A stretch of 64,000 nt of DNA. Source: Lathyrus oleraceus. Lineage: Eukaryota > Streptophyta > Magnoliopsida > Fabales > Fabaceae. Each line of letters starts with the position of its first letter. Within the stretch, counting starts at the first letter, position 1. This document shows positions 36,426 to 47,462 of this stretch, in pieces. The translations under genes were made by a program, and so were the position numbers. The stretch covers positions 254,238,977 through 254,302,976 of the forward strand of contig NC_066580.1 of NCBI RefSeq assembly GCF_024323335.1, written 5' to 3'. Below the pieces are notes generated by a model. It made no database searches. It had not been told where the DNA came from and saw only the letters and a program-made list of their open reading frames with translations.

Positions 36426-36742
36426 ATCAGAGTCGCCGTAGTTCGGCTACATAGGGATTGCCATCTGAACATGGACTTACAAAGGAAGACACCAGTTGTG
36501 TCAAAGGAGAGTGGGCAATGTGTTCATGTCCTAGCAGCAGGTGTCGCAGCTCGCTGAATCGAGTCTTAGGCAGTTACCTCTTTGCAATACGACGGATTGA
36601 CATGCCACAGGATCGGAGACGCACGGAAGGTCTAAAAATTGGGAAGCTCTGCCCTAGAGTTGTCATGCAATGTACTTGAGTGTTTAGGATTTACAAATGG
36701 TAACATCTACCTAATGTTAGCATGCAAGAGAATGAGGGAATT

Positions 36743-37190
36743 CTACTTACGTTATCATACAAAGAATGAGGGAATCCTACCTATGTTATCATACAAAAGA
36801 ATATGGGAATTCTACCTATGTTATCATACAAAGGAATATGGGAATTCTACCTATGTTATCATACAAAAGAAAGAGGGAATGCTACCTATGTTATCGTACA
36901 AAAGAATATGGGAATCTTACCTATGTTATCATACAAAGGGTTCTATCTAATGGGTGCTACCTAAACGGAACAAGAATCGACGAATGGAGCAAGGAGAGGT
37001 GCTAGGGATAAGGGTAGATGGCGATGCATGAAGCAATCGACTTACAAGGTTGACGGCGATGCATAAAGCAATCGACTTACAAGATTGATGGTGATGCGTA
37101 AAGCAATTGACTTACAAGGTTGATGGCGATGCATAAAGCAATCGACTTACAAGGTTGATGGCGATGCATAAAGCAATCGACTTACAAGGT
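36743..37190 (-). repeat. Two 35-bp tandem arrays in B 5' LTR
   Basis: These are the counterparts of 22562-22760 and 22836-23010, with the same copy numbers; they were therefore present before insertion. Confidence 0.9.
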
Positions 37191-39217
37191 AAATGGATGA
37201 ATACGTGCTGGTTCTGTTAAGTTTTGAAAATGATTACTCGACGTTGAATCGAGGTTTTGATCTTGTTATGAAATGGTTATCGGATGTTCATTTTATTTCT
37301 TGTATTAACAGATGAATAAAGAATGGGAGAAATAAACATTATACAATTCATGGGAGAGGGATACATTTGTAATGAATGGGGATTGTACATGGCAATCAAA
37401 CAATATTAATATACGCCTCATACACCATACAAGTAGGCCACAGTAAGATATAAACAAGTATATAATCAAAGAATGAAATAATGAAGCATTAAACAATATA
37501 TGAGAAGTATAAATATATTAAACAATCAAACAATAAAGACATGGATGAAAGAAACAAGTATAAAAAATATCAGATGAATAAGACAAGTGAGATTATGCAC
37601 ACAAAGAATCAATGAATAATTTAATCGGGAAATGATGCAAGGATCAAATAAAATCAAGATGAAAGGCCTCAAATATGTGGCGCATGAGATGAACAAGGGA
37701 GGATCAAAAGATCTCTTCAATTGCCCTAAGCAATCCCTATGTCAAACATCAATCATAGAAAAGTCGACCAAAAAGTCAAGTCAACTTAAAAAATATCAAA
37801 TAAATATTAAATTAATTCAATAAATTATGAAAAAATAAATTAAAAGAGGTGGGGTCAGGACATCATCATCCCCCAAAAAGATTTCAAAAATAATAAATAT
37901 TGGTGTATAAATTAATTGAAATAAAACAGAAGTCAAAAGAAAAGTCAACCAAGCAAACTAGGTCGAAAATAAATCCAAAATAAATTAAAAATGGGAAATA
38001 AAATTCCAATAAAAGGTCAGGTTGACCATGAGACATTGGTCAACCCTCATCCCAAAACTCAGAATCTAAGAATAATTTTAAGTTATGAAAATAAAATAAA
38101 TGAAAAAGTGTGTTAAAATGGCCTATTTGAAACAAATAATTGAAATAAAATATTAGCATTAAATAAAACGAAAATAAAAATTAAAATAAATTAAATAAGA
38201 CAATGAGGAATATAAAAAATATTTTTTGATATTTTTGTGAACAAATAAAATATTTTTAATAATTAAAATACAAAATAGAAAAATAAAAAAATGAATTAAC
38301 AAGAAAGAGTTAGAATGCATATGTATTAGAATAATGGGCCATGAGGGGGTGCTGATAGCGAATGTGGAGCAGGCCCGGTCCGGATGAATAGTGATGTGGG
38401 ACATTAATTAAAATGAAATAAAATGTACAGTTGAAACAACATGTACATATGAACAATGGAACAGTAGATGCTGAAACATTAAGTAACTAAATGCCAAAAC
38501 CAAAACACACGGCCAGGATCGAACACGCGTGCGGGATCTTGCGGTCATGAGAGGGACGCGTGTGGCTTTCCATGCTCACGTAAAAAAACAGTAGCATGCA
38601 TGCTGGGAATGCGATAAAAGGTCACGCTTGCTCATCTTCCAGCCACAATATCTCAAGCTACGGTTCACGGAACGACACGATGTAAAAAGCAAACTTCTAG
38701 TACTAAATGAGAGGAACATCATGGTATTTTATTTTATGCAAAATGGTGACTCTATCATAGAGAAATATGGATAGCAAGGGAAGCATATGAACATGGATAT
38801 GAGTGAAAATTCAAAGCTGCAAAACTCCAATTTAAAGCAATGCCTCATGGTGAGGGCTTCATAAACAAACATGATATATTGCTAACATGGGAAAATAACA
38901 TGAAACAAAGCATGGTATGGCATGGAAAAAAAACAATAGCAAGCATAGTGAGCATGAAATGAAAGTAATGAACAAGCATGAAGTGAAGTGAACAAGGCCA
39001 TGGAAGAGAATGGACTAGAGCTTACCTAGTGGATGCAAGGTCCACTGTCCCTTGAAAATGGAAGGATGGAATGAAAATGAGATGCTTGTGCTTTGAGAAC
39101 TCTTAGAATTTGTGAGAATGGAAGGGAATGCAACTTGGTCTCTTTCCTCTTGCCTTGCCTCCTTTGAAAATAGCAGCCTCTATCTCTTCAGATTAGGGTT
39201 TTATGATGTTTATATAT

Positions 39218-39226
39218 GTTAGATTA
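39218..39226 (-). promoter_or_regulatory. TATA box of B 5' LTR
   Basis: TATATAAAC on minus; this copy would have driven B transcription. Confidence 0.5.
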
Positions 39227-39460
39227 AAGTGCTCAAACGGGCTTAAGTGTTGGTTTTGAGTCATGGACAAAATGTGCAAAAATGAGGTCTGAAAAGAAAT
39301 GGTTAAAAGTGGCAAAACTTAAGTGAATGAACCAAAAGCAAATGGCCAAATGAGGTAAAAGATGTGTTGGTCGTTTTATGGTTAAACTTGGTTTTTCTTG
39401 TGCAGCATGAAAACAACCCAACTAGGTGACTTTAAGGCATTGTAACTTGATGAATACATG

Positions 39461-39910
39461 TCCAAATGGAAAGGCAATCCAAGCAGTAGAAAGAAGGTAG
39501 GGAGCTTAACATCTTTCATGTTGAACACATACTGAAATGGTGAGTGGAAAGAGGTGAAAAATGGCCATAAAATTCGGGTCTCATGGCTGTAAAATGGTTG
39601 GGCCAGTTTGGCATAAATGCTGTCAAAAAATTCAGCCTATGATACCAACTTTAGATGAGTGTATCTTCCAAACCAATGATCCAAATGGCAAGGCAATGCA
39701 AACACTAGAAAGAGGGCATGGAACTTAACATTTTTCATGTTGAACACATCTTGAAATGGTGAGTTGAAAGAGGTGGAAAATTGCCATAAAGTTCAGGTTT
39801 CATGGCTGCAAAATGGTTTGGCCAGTTTGGCCTAAATGCTGTCAAATTTTTTTTGCCTATGATACCAACTTTAGATGAGTGTATCTTCCAAACCAATGAT
39901 CCAAATGGGG
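39461..39910 (-). repeat. About 219-bp tandem duplication in B 5' LTR U3
   Basis: Counterpart of 25311-25760. Confidence 0.85.
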
Positions 39911-41049
39911 TGGTTCCAAAAAGGTGTGAAATAGGACATATCAAGGTACAACTGTCATGAAGAAAGTGTTTTCAAAAGATGCCTTGAAGTGCAAGAAATA
40001 TGGCCCATAAGTCTTGATAAGTTTTGCAAATTTTGGACTTAGAAAAAATTCTAAGTATTCTAAAATAATGTCTTACTTTGACCAAGCCTAATTTTGTCAA
40101 TTTTAATCCAAATGAAACAAACTTTATATCTCTAGAAATCTTGAAACAAGAGGAACAACTTTCATGTTGAAGAAATTTTCAAATAGGGCTTGTATCTTGA
40201 TGGAAAATAGGCTTAAAGTGGGTGCAAAAACCATAAAAACTTGCCTTAAATGGAAAGTCAACTATTTCCAAATTTGGTAACTTTTCCAACTCCTGACTAA
40301 ATAATGAATCCATGATCCAACCTTGATCAAATTTCACATGTAGGCTTCCTTAGGCATGAATTTTGAGATTCCACTTTCAAAACGTCAAGAGTTGACTTTT
40401 TTGGCCCCACAATTGACTTTTCCCAAACTGTCTGATTTCCGATTCCATTGATCAATTGAAGCACCTCTGGCTCCAATAAAGAGCTGATTTTTTGCATGTA
40501 GATCCTTGTGGACATGTGGAGGGCCATGGAAATGAGTTTCACCCAAGGAATCAGAAATATCCCGATTTTATACCAAACCCTAGTTTTAGGGCAAAAATGA
40601 CTAGGAACTGATTGCACTGATTACCAATGGATATTTGTGAGATAATTGTGGATCTTCTTAGGCCAATATGCTTCTCTAATCATGACATGAATGAGACATT
40701 CTACTTCCAACCAAACCTTTCCTGTTGCAGATGACCCTAAAACCCTGATTTCTGATTAACTCCATATGCACACTCTGAGAGTTCTGAATCTTCCACTGAT
40801 GAACTGAGGAACATAATAAGACATATGGAACTCCTTGAGACCCTTGAGACTTGTATAATTGGAGAATGAAATCCAACTCTCAACTTTGCTTTGTGTGGGA
40901 TCCTTCTGTTAAGGAGTGATCAATCAAACCCTAACTTCCAAGTCACTAATGCAACATGCAATGAGTATGACCTAGTATGATGCTAATGCAATGTGAAACA
41001 CAATCCCATGCTTCCAAGAAGAATGAAGGGTAAATTTTGGGGTATTACA

Positions 41050-42689
41050 CCGGTTACTGGGTTAATAAAGGATAAATCGACCGAACCGAGAGGTCATCGG
41101 GATACCAAGAACCAAGTATATAATGATGACCAACCCAGGGGAGAAACAATCATTATCAACAAGGGTAAATGAGAAATGACTTGCTGTGGATAAATTGCTT
41201 TATCAGAGCAATTATCCAAGAGATATATCACCGGGGGTGAAGGACTTATCAATACTGAATATTGGATAATGATAACCGTCAAGGAGGGGATTACGTCTAC
41301 CGGATACTGGGTAGAAAACCACTGACAAGTAGCCGTCATCGATCTGGATGAACAAAAGGTTAACTCTGCAAGGGGATGAAATAGGGTTTACAACTACCGG
41401 TATAAGGGTAGAAGACCACATACTCCACTGGGGAAAAGATGGATAATTACTGGTTACTGAGCAACTATTCATCTACCATAGGGGAGTGCAGGGAACAGTC
41501 AAAAGAGGCCAATCTAGGATCAAACTAGATAGGCACGATGAAACCAAACTTGTCCCTATGAGGATATAACTCAATGGGGAAGTCCATCTCAATATATGTG
41601 TTGGGAGGTAACAAAAGCAACCATTATCCACGAGGATATAACTCGGTGGGGAATACGGAAGGAAGGATAAACACTTTCTGCTTAAGGGGCTGACTCTATA
41701 TGGGGAGATCAGGCACCGACATCTGCTTGGGGAAATGTATTACCAACTAGCAGGGGATAAAAAACAAAGATATATGGCAAAGAATGCAATCATGAATATC
41801 TGAATGTTATCATTATGCATATATGCATGGTTTATGTATGATGAATGCTGACAAACAGACATTTCTAACACAAGCAGGTCCAAGGAATAAGTACACAAAC
41901 ATCCGGTACTACATCTCGAGAGAGAAAGCCAGGATCACAGAGATCTCTGCAGGGGAATGAGCATCCATCATTCCAACTGGGGCAAAGTCGTTACACAGAT
42001 GAGCTCCGACGTAGAAGCAGTTATACTAGGGAAATTATCCAAAAGGAGGATGGATCTCTGAAAGGGAACAACCATAACCGGAATCTTCCAAAGATCACCA
42101 GATACTGTCATACCAATCAGATCATTTCTGCTAAGGAAGGAGAGATGAATAATCTTATCCAACACTCTGCTTGGGAGAAAAACCACAAAAGGCTTTTGGA
42201 GTAAGATGACATGAGCATGCCAGGAATATGAACAAACGCCCTACCCTATCGAGAATCTTACCATCCTTAGGAGAGCACTGCAGGCATTTTCAGTATCCCT
42301 ATGTCATTGGGAATATTCACCTTGTTTAAAAACAAACTATGAACGATTTCATTAAAACAATGATATTTTTTTTCAATTAAAACATGCAAAACATTTGTTG
42401 AAATAGAAACAAATAAGAATGCAAATAATCGGATAAAGGCTCAAATTAATTTGATGGAATGGTAGTCTGCAAATGGCAAGACTCCATAAATCTTTACAAA
42501 TTTGAGATTGGAGATATATATTGGAAAAAGGCTACATTGAACATAATGACCATTTCTCCACCACTTCTGAATCCGATGTATTTGAAGCTTTGGTTGATGA
42601 TGAATGAGCAAGAATCTCTGACGGACGGCGATTGTAGAACAAAGTCTTCTCAGAATGCAGTTACTTGCCAAATCCCTATTATTTTTGCC
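41050..42689 (-). other. Element A 3' UTR, proximal part
   Basis: Non-coding; carries recurring GGGGA-, ACCGGTATAAGGG- and GAGGATATAACTC-type motifs, without a strict period. It continues at 20602-21577 on the other side of element B. Confidence 0.7.
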
Positions 42690-42845
42690 TAAATTGCCCC
42701 AGGGTGAGGTACTCAATCTAGCGGGATACATATATTCATTTTTTATGTCTCTAATTTTTGCCTTTATTGCCCTTTCAGGTTTTCAATCCACCGAGACGCT
42801 CATTTTTGCCTAAGTCGCCCTTTCGGGTTTTCAACTTAGCGAGTT
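42690..42845 (-). repeat. Three hairpin units after A integrase stop
   Basis: As read on minus, unit 1 has outer stem TAAGTT/GACTTA (42833-42838 with 42811-42816) and inner stem CCC-GAAA-GGG, a GNRA-type tetraloop. Unit 2 has ATTG/CAAT around CCT-GAAA-GGG. Unit 3 has TAGATTG/CAATTTA with one wobble. They are at the same location as the units at 5815-6000 in D. Confidence 0.65.
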
Positions 42846-42860
42846 ATTCTGTTTTTATTT

Positions 42861-44199
42861 TTAGGCGAAGTATTTCTTGACTGCATCTGAATTCACAGGA
42901 CGAGTGAAAACCTCCCCATCCATAGTTGTGAGTATCAATGCACCGCCTGAAAAGGCTCTCTTAACAACATATGGACCTTCATAGTTTGGAGTCCACTTGC
43001 CCCTAGAATCGGGCGCGAAAGACAAGACTTTCTTGAGCACAAGGTCACCTTCTCGGAACACACGAGGCTTGGCCTTCTTATCAAAGGCTTTCTTCATCCT
43101 TTGGTGATATAACTGACCGTGGCAAATGGCAGTCAATCTCTTTTCTTCAATCAAATTCAACTGGTCATAACGACTCCGAACCCATTCAGCATCAGACAAC
43201 TTGGCTTCCATCAAAACTCTCATTGATGGGATCTCCACCTCTACTTGGAGCACAACCTCCATGCCATAAACGAGAGAGAAAGGGGTTGCTCCTGTTGAAG
43301 TGCGGACAGATGTACGATATCCATGTAAAGCAAATGGAAGCATCTCATGCCAATCTTTATACGTGACAAGCATCTTCTGGATAATTTTCTTGATATTCTT
43401 ATTAGCAGCTTCAACAACCCCATTCATCTTGGGTCTGTAAGGAGAGGAATTATGATGTGCAATCTTGAACTCACTACACAGCTCTTCCATCATTTTGTTG
43501 TTCAAGTTAGATCCATTATCAGTAATGATCTTATCTGGCACACCATATCGGCAGATGAGTTGATTCTTGATAAACTTCACAACCACCTGCCTGGTCACAT
43601 TTGCGTATGATGCTGCTTCAACCCACTTAGTGAAGTAATCAATTGCTACGAGAATAAATCTGTGTCCATTGGACGCTTTTGGCTCTATCATGCCAATCAT
43701 GTTGATTCCCCACATATAGAAAGGCCATGGTGATGAAATCACATTCAAAAGTGTCGGAGGAATATGAATCTTATCCGCATAAATCTGACACTTAATGGCA
43801 TTTCTTCACATATTTGCAGCAGTCAGACTCCATTGTCAGCCAATAGTAGCCTGCTCTCATCATCTTGCTAGCCATGGCATGTCCATTGGAATGAGTACCA
43901 AATGAACCCTCATGGACCTCAGTCATCAACAGGTATGCTTCGTGTCTATCCACGCATCTGAGAAGCACCATGTCAAAATTTCTCTTATAAAGCACATCGC
44001 CATTGAGGTAGAAACTTCCTGATAATCTCCTCAGAGTCTTCTTATCTTTCACAGATGCCCCAGGCGGGTAAATCTGGCTCTGAAGGAAACACTTGATGTC
44101 ATAGTACCATGGCTTATCATCTTTTACTTCTTCTACTGCAAAAACATGAGTTGGTCTGTCCAAGCGCATCACAGTGATATTGGGAACTTCATTCCAAAG
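42861..44199 (-). pseudogene. Element A integrase, inactive
   Basis: Reading down from about 44050 are an HHCC zinc-binding domain (GTH, GH, KKC, HKC), the catalytic core and a C-terminal GKWTP-YEGPYVVKR domain, ending VKKYFA at 42861. The first catalytic Asp is Asn (WGINMIG). The second Asp (ITDNG) and the Glu (MNGVVEAANK) are present, 35 residues apart. A one-base insertion near 43785-43791, right in the CHKC motif, shifts the frame between the zinc domain and the core. It follows the archaeal-type RNase H through a linker, the Tat-lineage order. Confidence 0.92.
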
Positions 44200-44649
44200 T
44201 CTTACCACAATCATTGAAGCAAGTGTAGCAAGAGTATCTGCCATCCGATTCTTATCTCGAGGAATATGATGGAAGTCAACCTCAGTAAAGAATGCTGAAA
44301 TCCTCCTCGCGTAATCCCTATATGGAATGAGGCCAGGCTGGTTCGTTTCCCATTCACCCTTAATCTGATTAACGACGAGGGCCGAATCACCATAAAGATC
44401 GAGGTGTTTGATCCTAAGATCAATGCACTCCTCCAATCCCATAATACAAGCTTCATACTCTACCGTATTATTCGTGCATTTGAAAGTTAGCCTTGCTGTA
44501 AAAGGAAAATGTATGCTCTGAGGAGTAATAATCACTGTGCCAATACCATTTCCATATTGATTTACAGCGCCATCAAATACCATACTCCATCTGGAACCAG
44601 GCTCTGGCCCTTCATTGAGCGTAGGCTCATCGCAATCTTTCATTTTCAA
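44200..44649 (-). pseudogene. Element A archaeal-type RNase H domain
   Basis: Tat/Ogre polyproteins carry a second RNase H between the gypsy RNase H and integrase; it degrades the RNA strand of the cDNA hybrid. The four acidic residues are all visible: Asp in VFDGA, Glu in VEYEA, Asp in YGDSA and Asp in RMADTLATLAS, over about 115 residues. This is one of the few pol domains here with a complete active site. It is called pseudogene because the reading frame upstream and downstream is broken. Confidence 0.88.
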
Positions 44650-44706
44650 ATACAGAATCTCCTCATCTGGGAAGTCATACTGAACGGACTGATAATCCTC
44701 AATTGG

Positions 44707-46323
44707 CTAATGTGCCAGGTGATCTGCCAAGATACTACCCTTAATAGCCTTATGAACTCGATACTCAATATCATACTCAGATAACAACATCTGCCAACGG
44801 GCAATCCTCCCAGTCAAAGCAGGCTTCTCGAAGATATACTTGATTGGATCCATTCTGGATATCAACCAAGTTGTATGATTTAACATATACTGACGTAAGC
44901 GCTTAGTAGCCCAAGCCAAAGCACAACATGTTTTCTCAAGCATTCAGTATCGAGATTCACAATCAGTAAACTTCTTACTCAAATAGTAGATGGCATGCTT
45001 TTTTCTTTCCTGATTCGTCCTGCTGACCAAGGACACAACCCATCGAGTCTTCAAGCATTGTCAGATACATAATCAACGGTCTCCCTTCCATCGGCGGAGA
45101 CAGGATCGGAGGCTTAGACAAATACTCTTTAATACTGTCAAAAGATTTCTGGCAATCCTCGGTCCAATCATGGGATTGATCTTTCTGGAGGAGCTTGAAT
45201 ATCGGAGCACATGTGGCAGTCATGTGGGATATGAATCTGGAAATGTAATTCAAGCGACCAAGAAAACCTCGGACTTGCTTCTCAGTTTTGGGCGCAGGCA
45301 TCTCTTGTATTGCTTTGACCTTTGCAGGATCAACCTCAATACCTCTTTCACTATTGACAAAGCCCAATAGCTTGCCGGAACGGACTCCAAATGTACACTT
45401 GTTGGGATTCAGACGAAGCTTGTACTTCCTCAAACGCTGAAAAAGTTTCAACAGGTGTTCTACATGTTCAACTTTCGTTCTCGACTTAGCAATCATATCA
45501 GCAACATATACCTCGATCTCCTTATGCATCATATCATGAAACAAGGTAGTCATAGCTCGTTGATATGTGGCTCCGGCGTTCTTCAAACCGAAGGGCATCA
45601 CTCGATAACAGAATGTTCCCCAAGGTGTGATGAATGTTGTCTTCTCCATATCCTCGGGTGCCATTTTAATCTGATTATATCCGAAAAATTCGTCCATAAA
45701 TGAGAAGACTTTGAATTTAGCTGTATTATCTACCAACATATCAATATGTGGTAGTGGAAAATCATCTTTCGGACTAGCTTTATTCAAGCCTCTATAGTCC
45801 ACACACATTCAGACTTTTCCATCTTTCTTAGGCACGGGCACAATATTGGCCACCCACTGAGGATACGTAGAAGTCACCAGAAACCCCGTATCAATTTGCC
45901 TCTGAACTTCTTCTTTAATTTTTACTGCCAATATCGAGATGAGTTCTTCTGAGCTTCTGCTTTACAGGCGTGCACTCAGGCTTCAAAGGTAGGAAATGTT
46001 GCACAATATCAGTATCTAGATCAGGCATGTCTTTATATGACCAAGCAAAGACGTCAACATATTCTCGTAGCAATTCAATCAATCCCTTCTTAACAGACTC
46101 TTCCAGGAGTGCCCCAATCTTTACTTCTCACACACAATCTTCAGACCCTAAATTGACTGTTTCCAGATTCTTAAGATGCGGCTGAATGATCTTCTCTTCT
46201 TGCTCATGTAGACAGGTAATCTCGTCAGGAATCTCTTCAACATCATCTTCTTCCGCCTCAAATACAGGGAATTCAAAGTTGGGAGATGGTGTTGGATCAT
46301 TATGTTCAATGGGTTTGATCAAC
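44707..46323 (-). pseudogene. Element A reverse transcriptase and gypsy RNase H (exon 2)
   Basis: Copies element RNA into DNA. Exon 2 begins at 46323 with an acidic linker (LIKPIEHND...), then a region with several stops (about 45810-46127), then RT from VDYRGLNKASPKDDFPLP onward. The first catalytic Asp is seen in FSFMDEF (usual FSFMDGFSGYNQ, so two neighbouring residues changed). The YVDD box reads YVAD, losing a metal-binding Asp. Fingers, palm, thumb and the RNase H connection follow. A frameshift near 45005 and a TGA just above 44943 interrupt the gypsy RNase H. An additional stop at 44707 lies before the next RNase H. Not functional. Confidence 0.92.
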
Positions 46324-46752
46324 CTGCATAATGATTTTGGATATAAAAGCTTTTAGAATTCAAGCAAGGAAAATCATTATGCAGATGAAAAGATTGATTT
46401 TATTTTATCTTTTTAGGGTTTTATGTGATCACCAATTTCATGCAAAAAGCGAAAGGGAAAATAATTGGAAAAACAAACATTTAACAGGAATTTATTGAAT
46501 GAAAGTAGCATTGCATTTATGCGCCAACAATGTCATCAGTTCTCCCTTTGGCATGGGAGAAGGGTTTTCAAACATAATGAACATTACTTTGACTTATGGA
46601 TAACTGTTGGAATATCCACAGCGACCCAATTATTGCAGATCCCTCCAGGGATGATGAAGTTGCCAGAATCCTCTTTGTCCTCTTCCAAAATGGCATCAGC
46701 CTCTTCATCCTGACCAGTGTGGATGAATCCTCCACTCTTGAACAAACCTTAC
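46324..46752 (-). other. Pro-RT intron of element A (429 bp)
   Basis: Donor AA|GTAAGG at 46752 and acceptor TATGCAG| at 46324. Joining them completes an AAG codon and puts SGVFNK in frame with LIKPIEHND, skipping stops in between. A spliced intron at exactly this place is a published peculiarity of Ogre elements. Splice sites are intact although gag-pol is not. Confidence 0.8.
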
Positions 46753-47462
46753 TTGTTGAAGACCCCAGAAGAATAGCCTATGCCAGCCTGGGACTTGTTG
46801 TCTTCTAACTCAATCATTTGCCCCAATCCAGCAGTTGTGCCATGCTCAATGGCCAACTTCGCATCTTTGTAGGAAGCAAATGAAGGAGTTTTCTTCTTAA
46901 TAGGCTCGGCAATGGATAAAGCTTGGAACGGAGTTCCAACTTCATCCTCAGCATCTATGTACGAGAAGGAAGACAAATGGCTAACCAGGAGAGCCTTTTC
47001 TCCCCCTACCACCACCAGCTTCCTGTTCTTTACAAATTTCAATTTCTGATGTAGGGTGGATGTCACGGCGCCTGCCTCGTGAATCCATGGTCTGCCTAAG
47101 AGACAGTTATATGATGGGTGAATATCCATAACCTGGAAGGTAATCTAGAAATCACTTGGTCCGATTTTGAGTGGGAGATCAACCTCACCAATCACAGTTT
47201 TGTGAGACCCATCGAAAGCCTTCACAACTACCCCACTCTGCCTCATGGGAGGCCATTGATACGACAGCTTTGCGAGAGTGGTCTTCGGCAATACATTCAG
47301 TGATGACCCAGTGTCCACCAACACATTGGACATGGCGTCATCTTTGCAACTCATAGATATATGTAATGCCAAGTTATGGTCTCTTCCCTCCTCGGGGAGA
47401 TCAGAGTCACAAAAACTCAAATTGTTACAAGCGGTGGTATTTGCAATAATGCTATCAAACTG
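46753..47462 (-). pseudogene. Element A protease
   Basis: Aspartic protease with the active-site motif VDTGSSLNVLPK (Asp codon near 47313-47315), VKAFDGS and LLGRPWIHEAG. Two in-frame stops break it: TAA at the 47462 border of the upstream gag-pro linker, and TAG at about 47142-47144 in the flap region. It ends at the intron donor. Confidence 0.88.

Larger units (their letters stand above)
21578..41049 (-). mobile_element. Element B: Ogre-like element lacking RT and integrase
   Basis: The two LTRs (21578-26899 and 35758-41049) have ends TGTAATACC...GACA and enclose 8.9 kb. On minus the order is 5' LTR, primer site, leader, ORF1, gag, protease, a non-coding stretch, 3' UTR repeats, purine tract and 3' LTR. 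No RT, RNase H or integrase sequence lies between the protease stop (29181) and the 3' LTR. It sits inside the 3' UTR of element A. The flanking pentamers are CCATT and CCGGT, so no exact target duplication is visible. The LTRs differ by a few percent by eye. Confidence 0.92.
35758..41049 (-). mobile_element. Element B 5' LTR (5,292 bp)
   Basis: Minus strand from TGTAATACC at 41049 to GGCTGTGACA at 35758, followed by the primer site. It has the same internal features as the 3' LTR. Confidence 0.95.
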
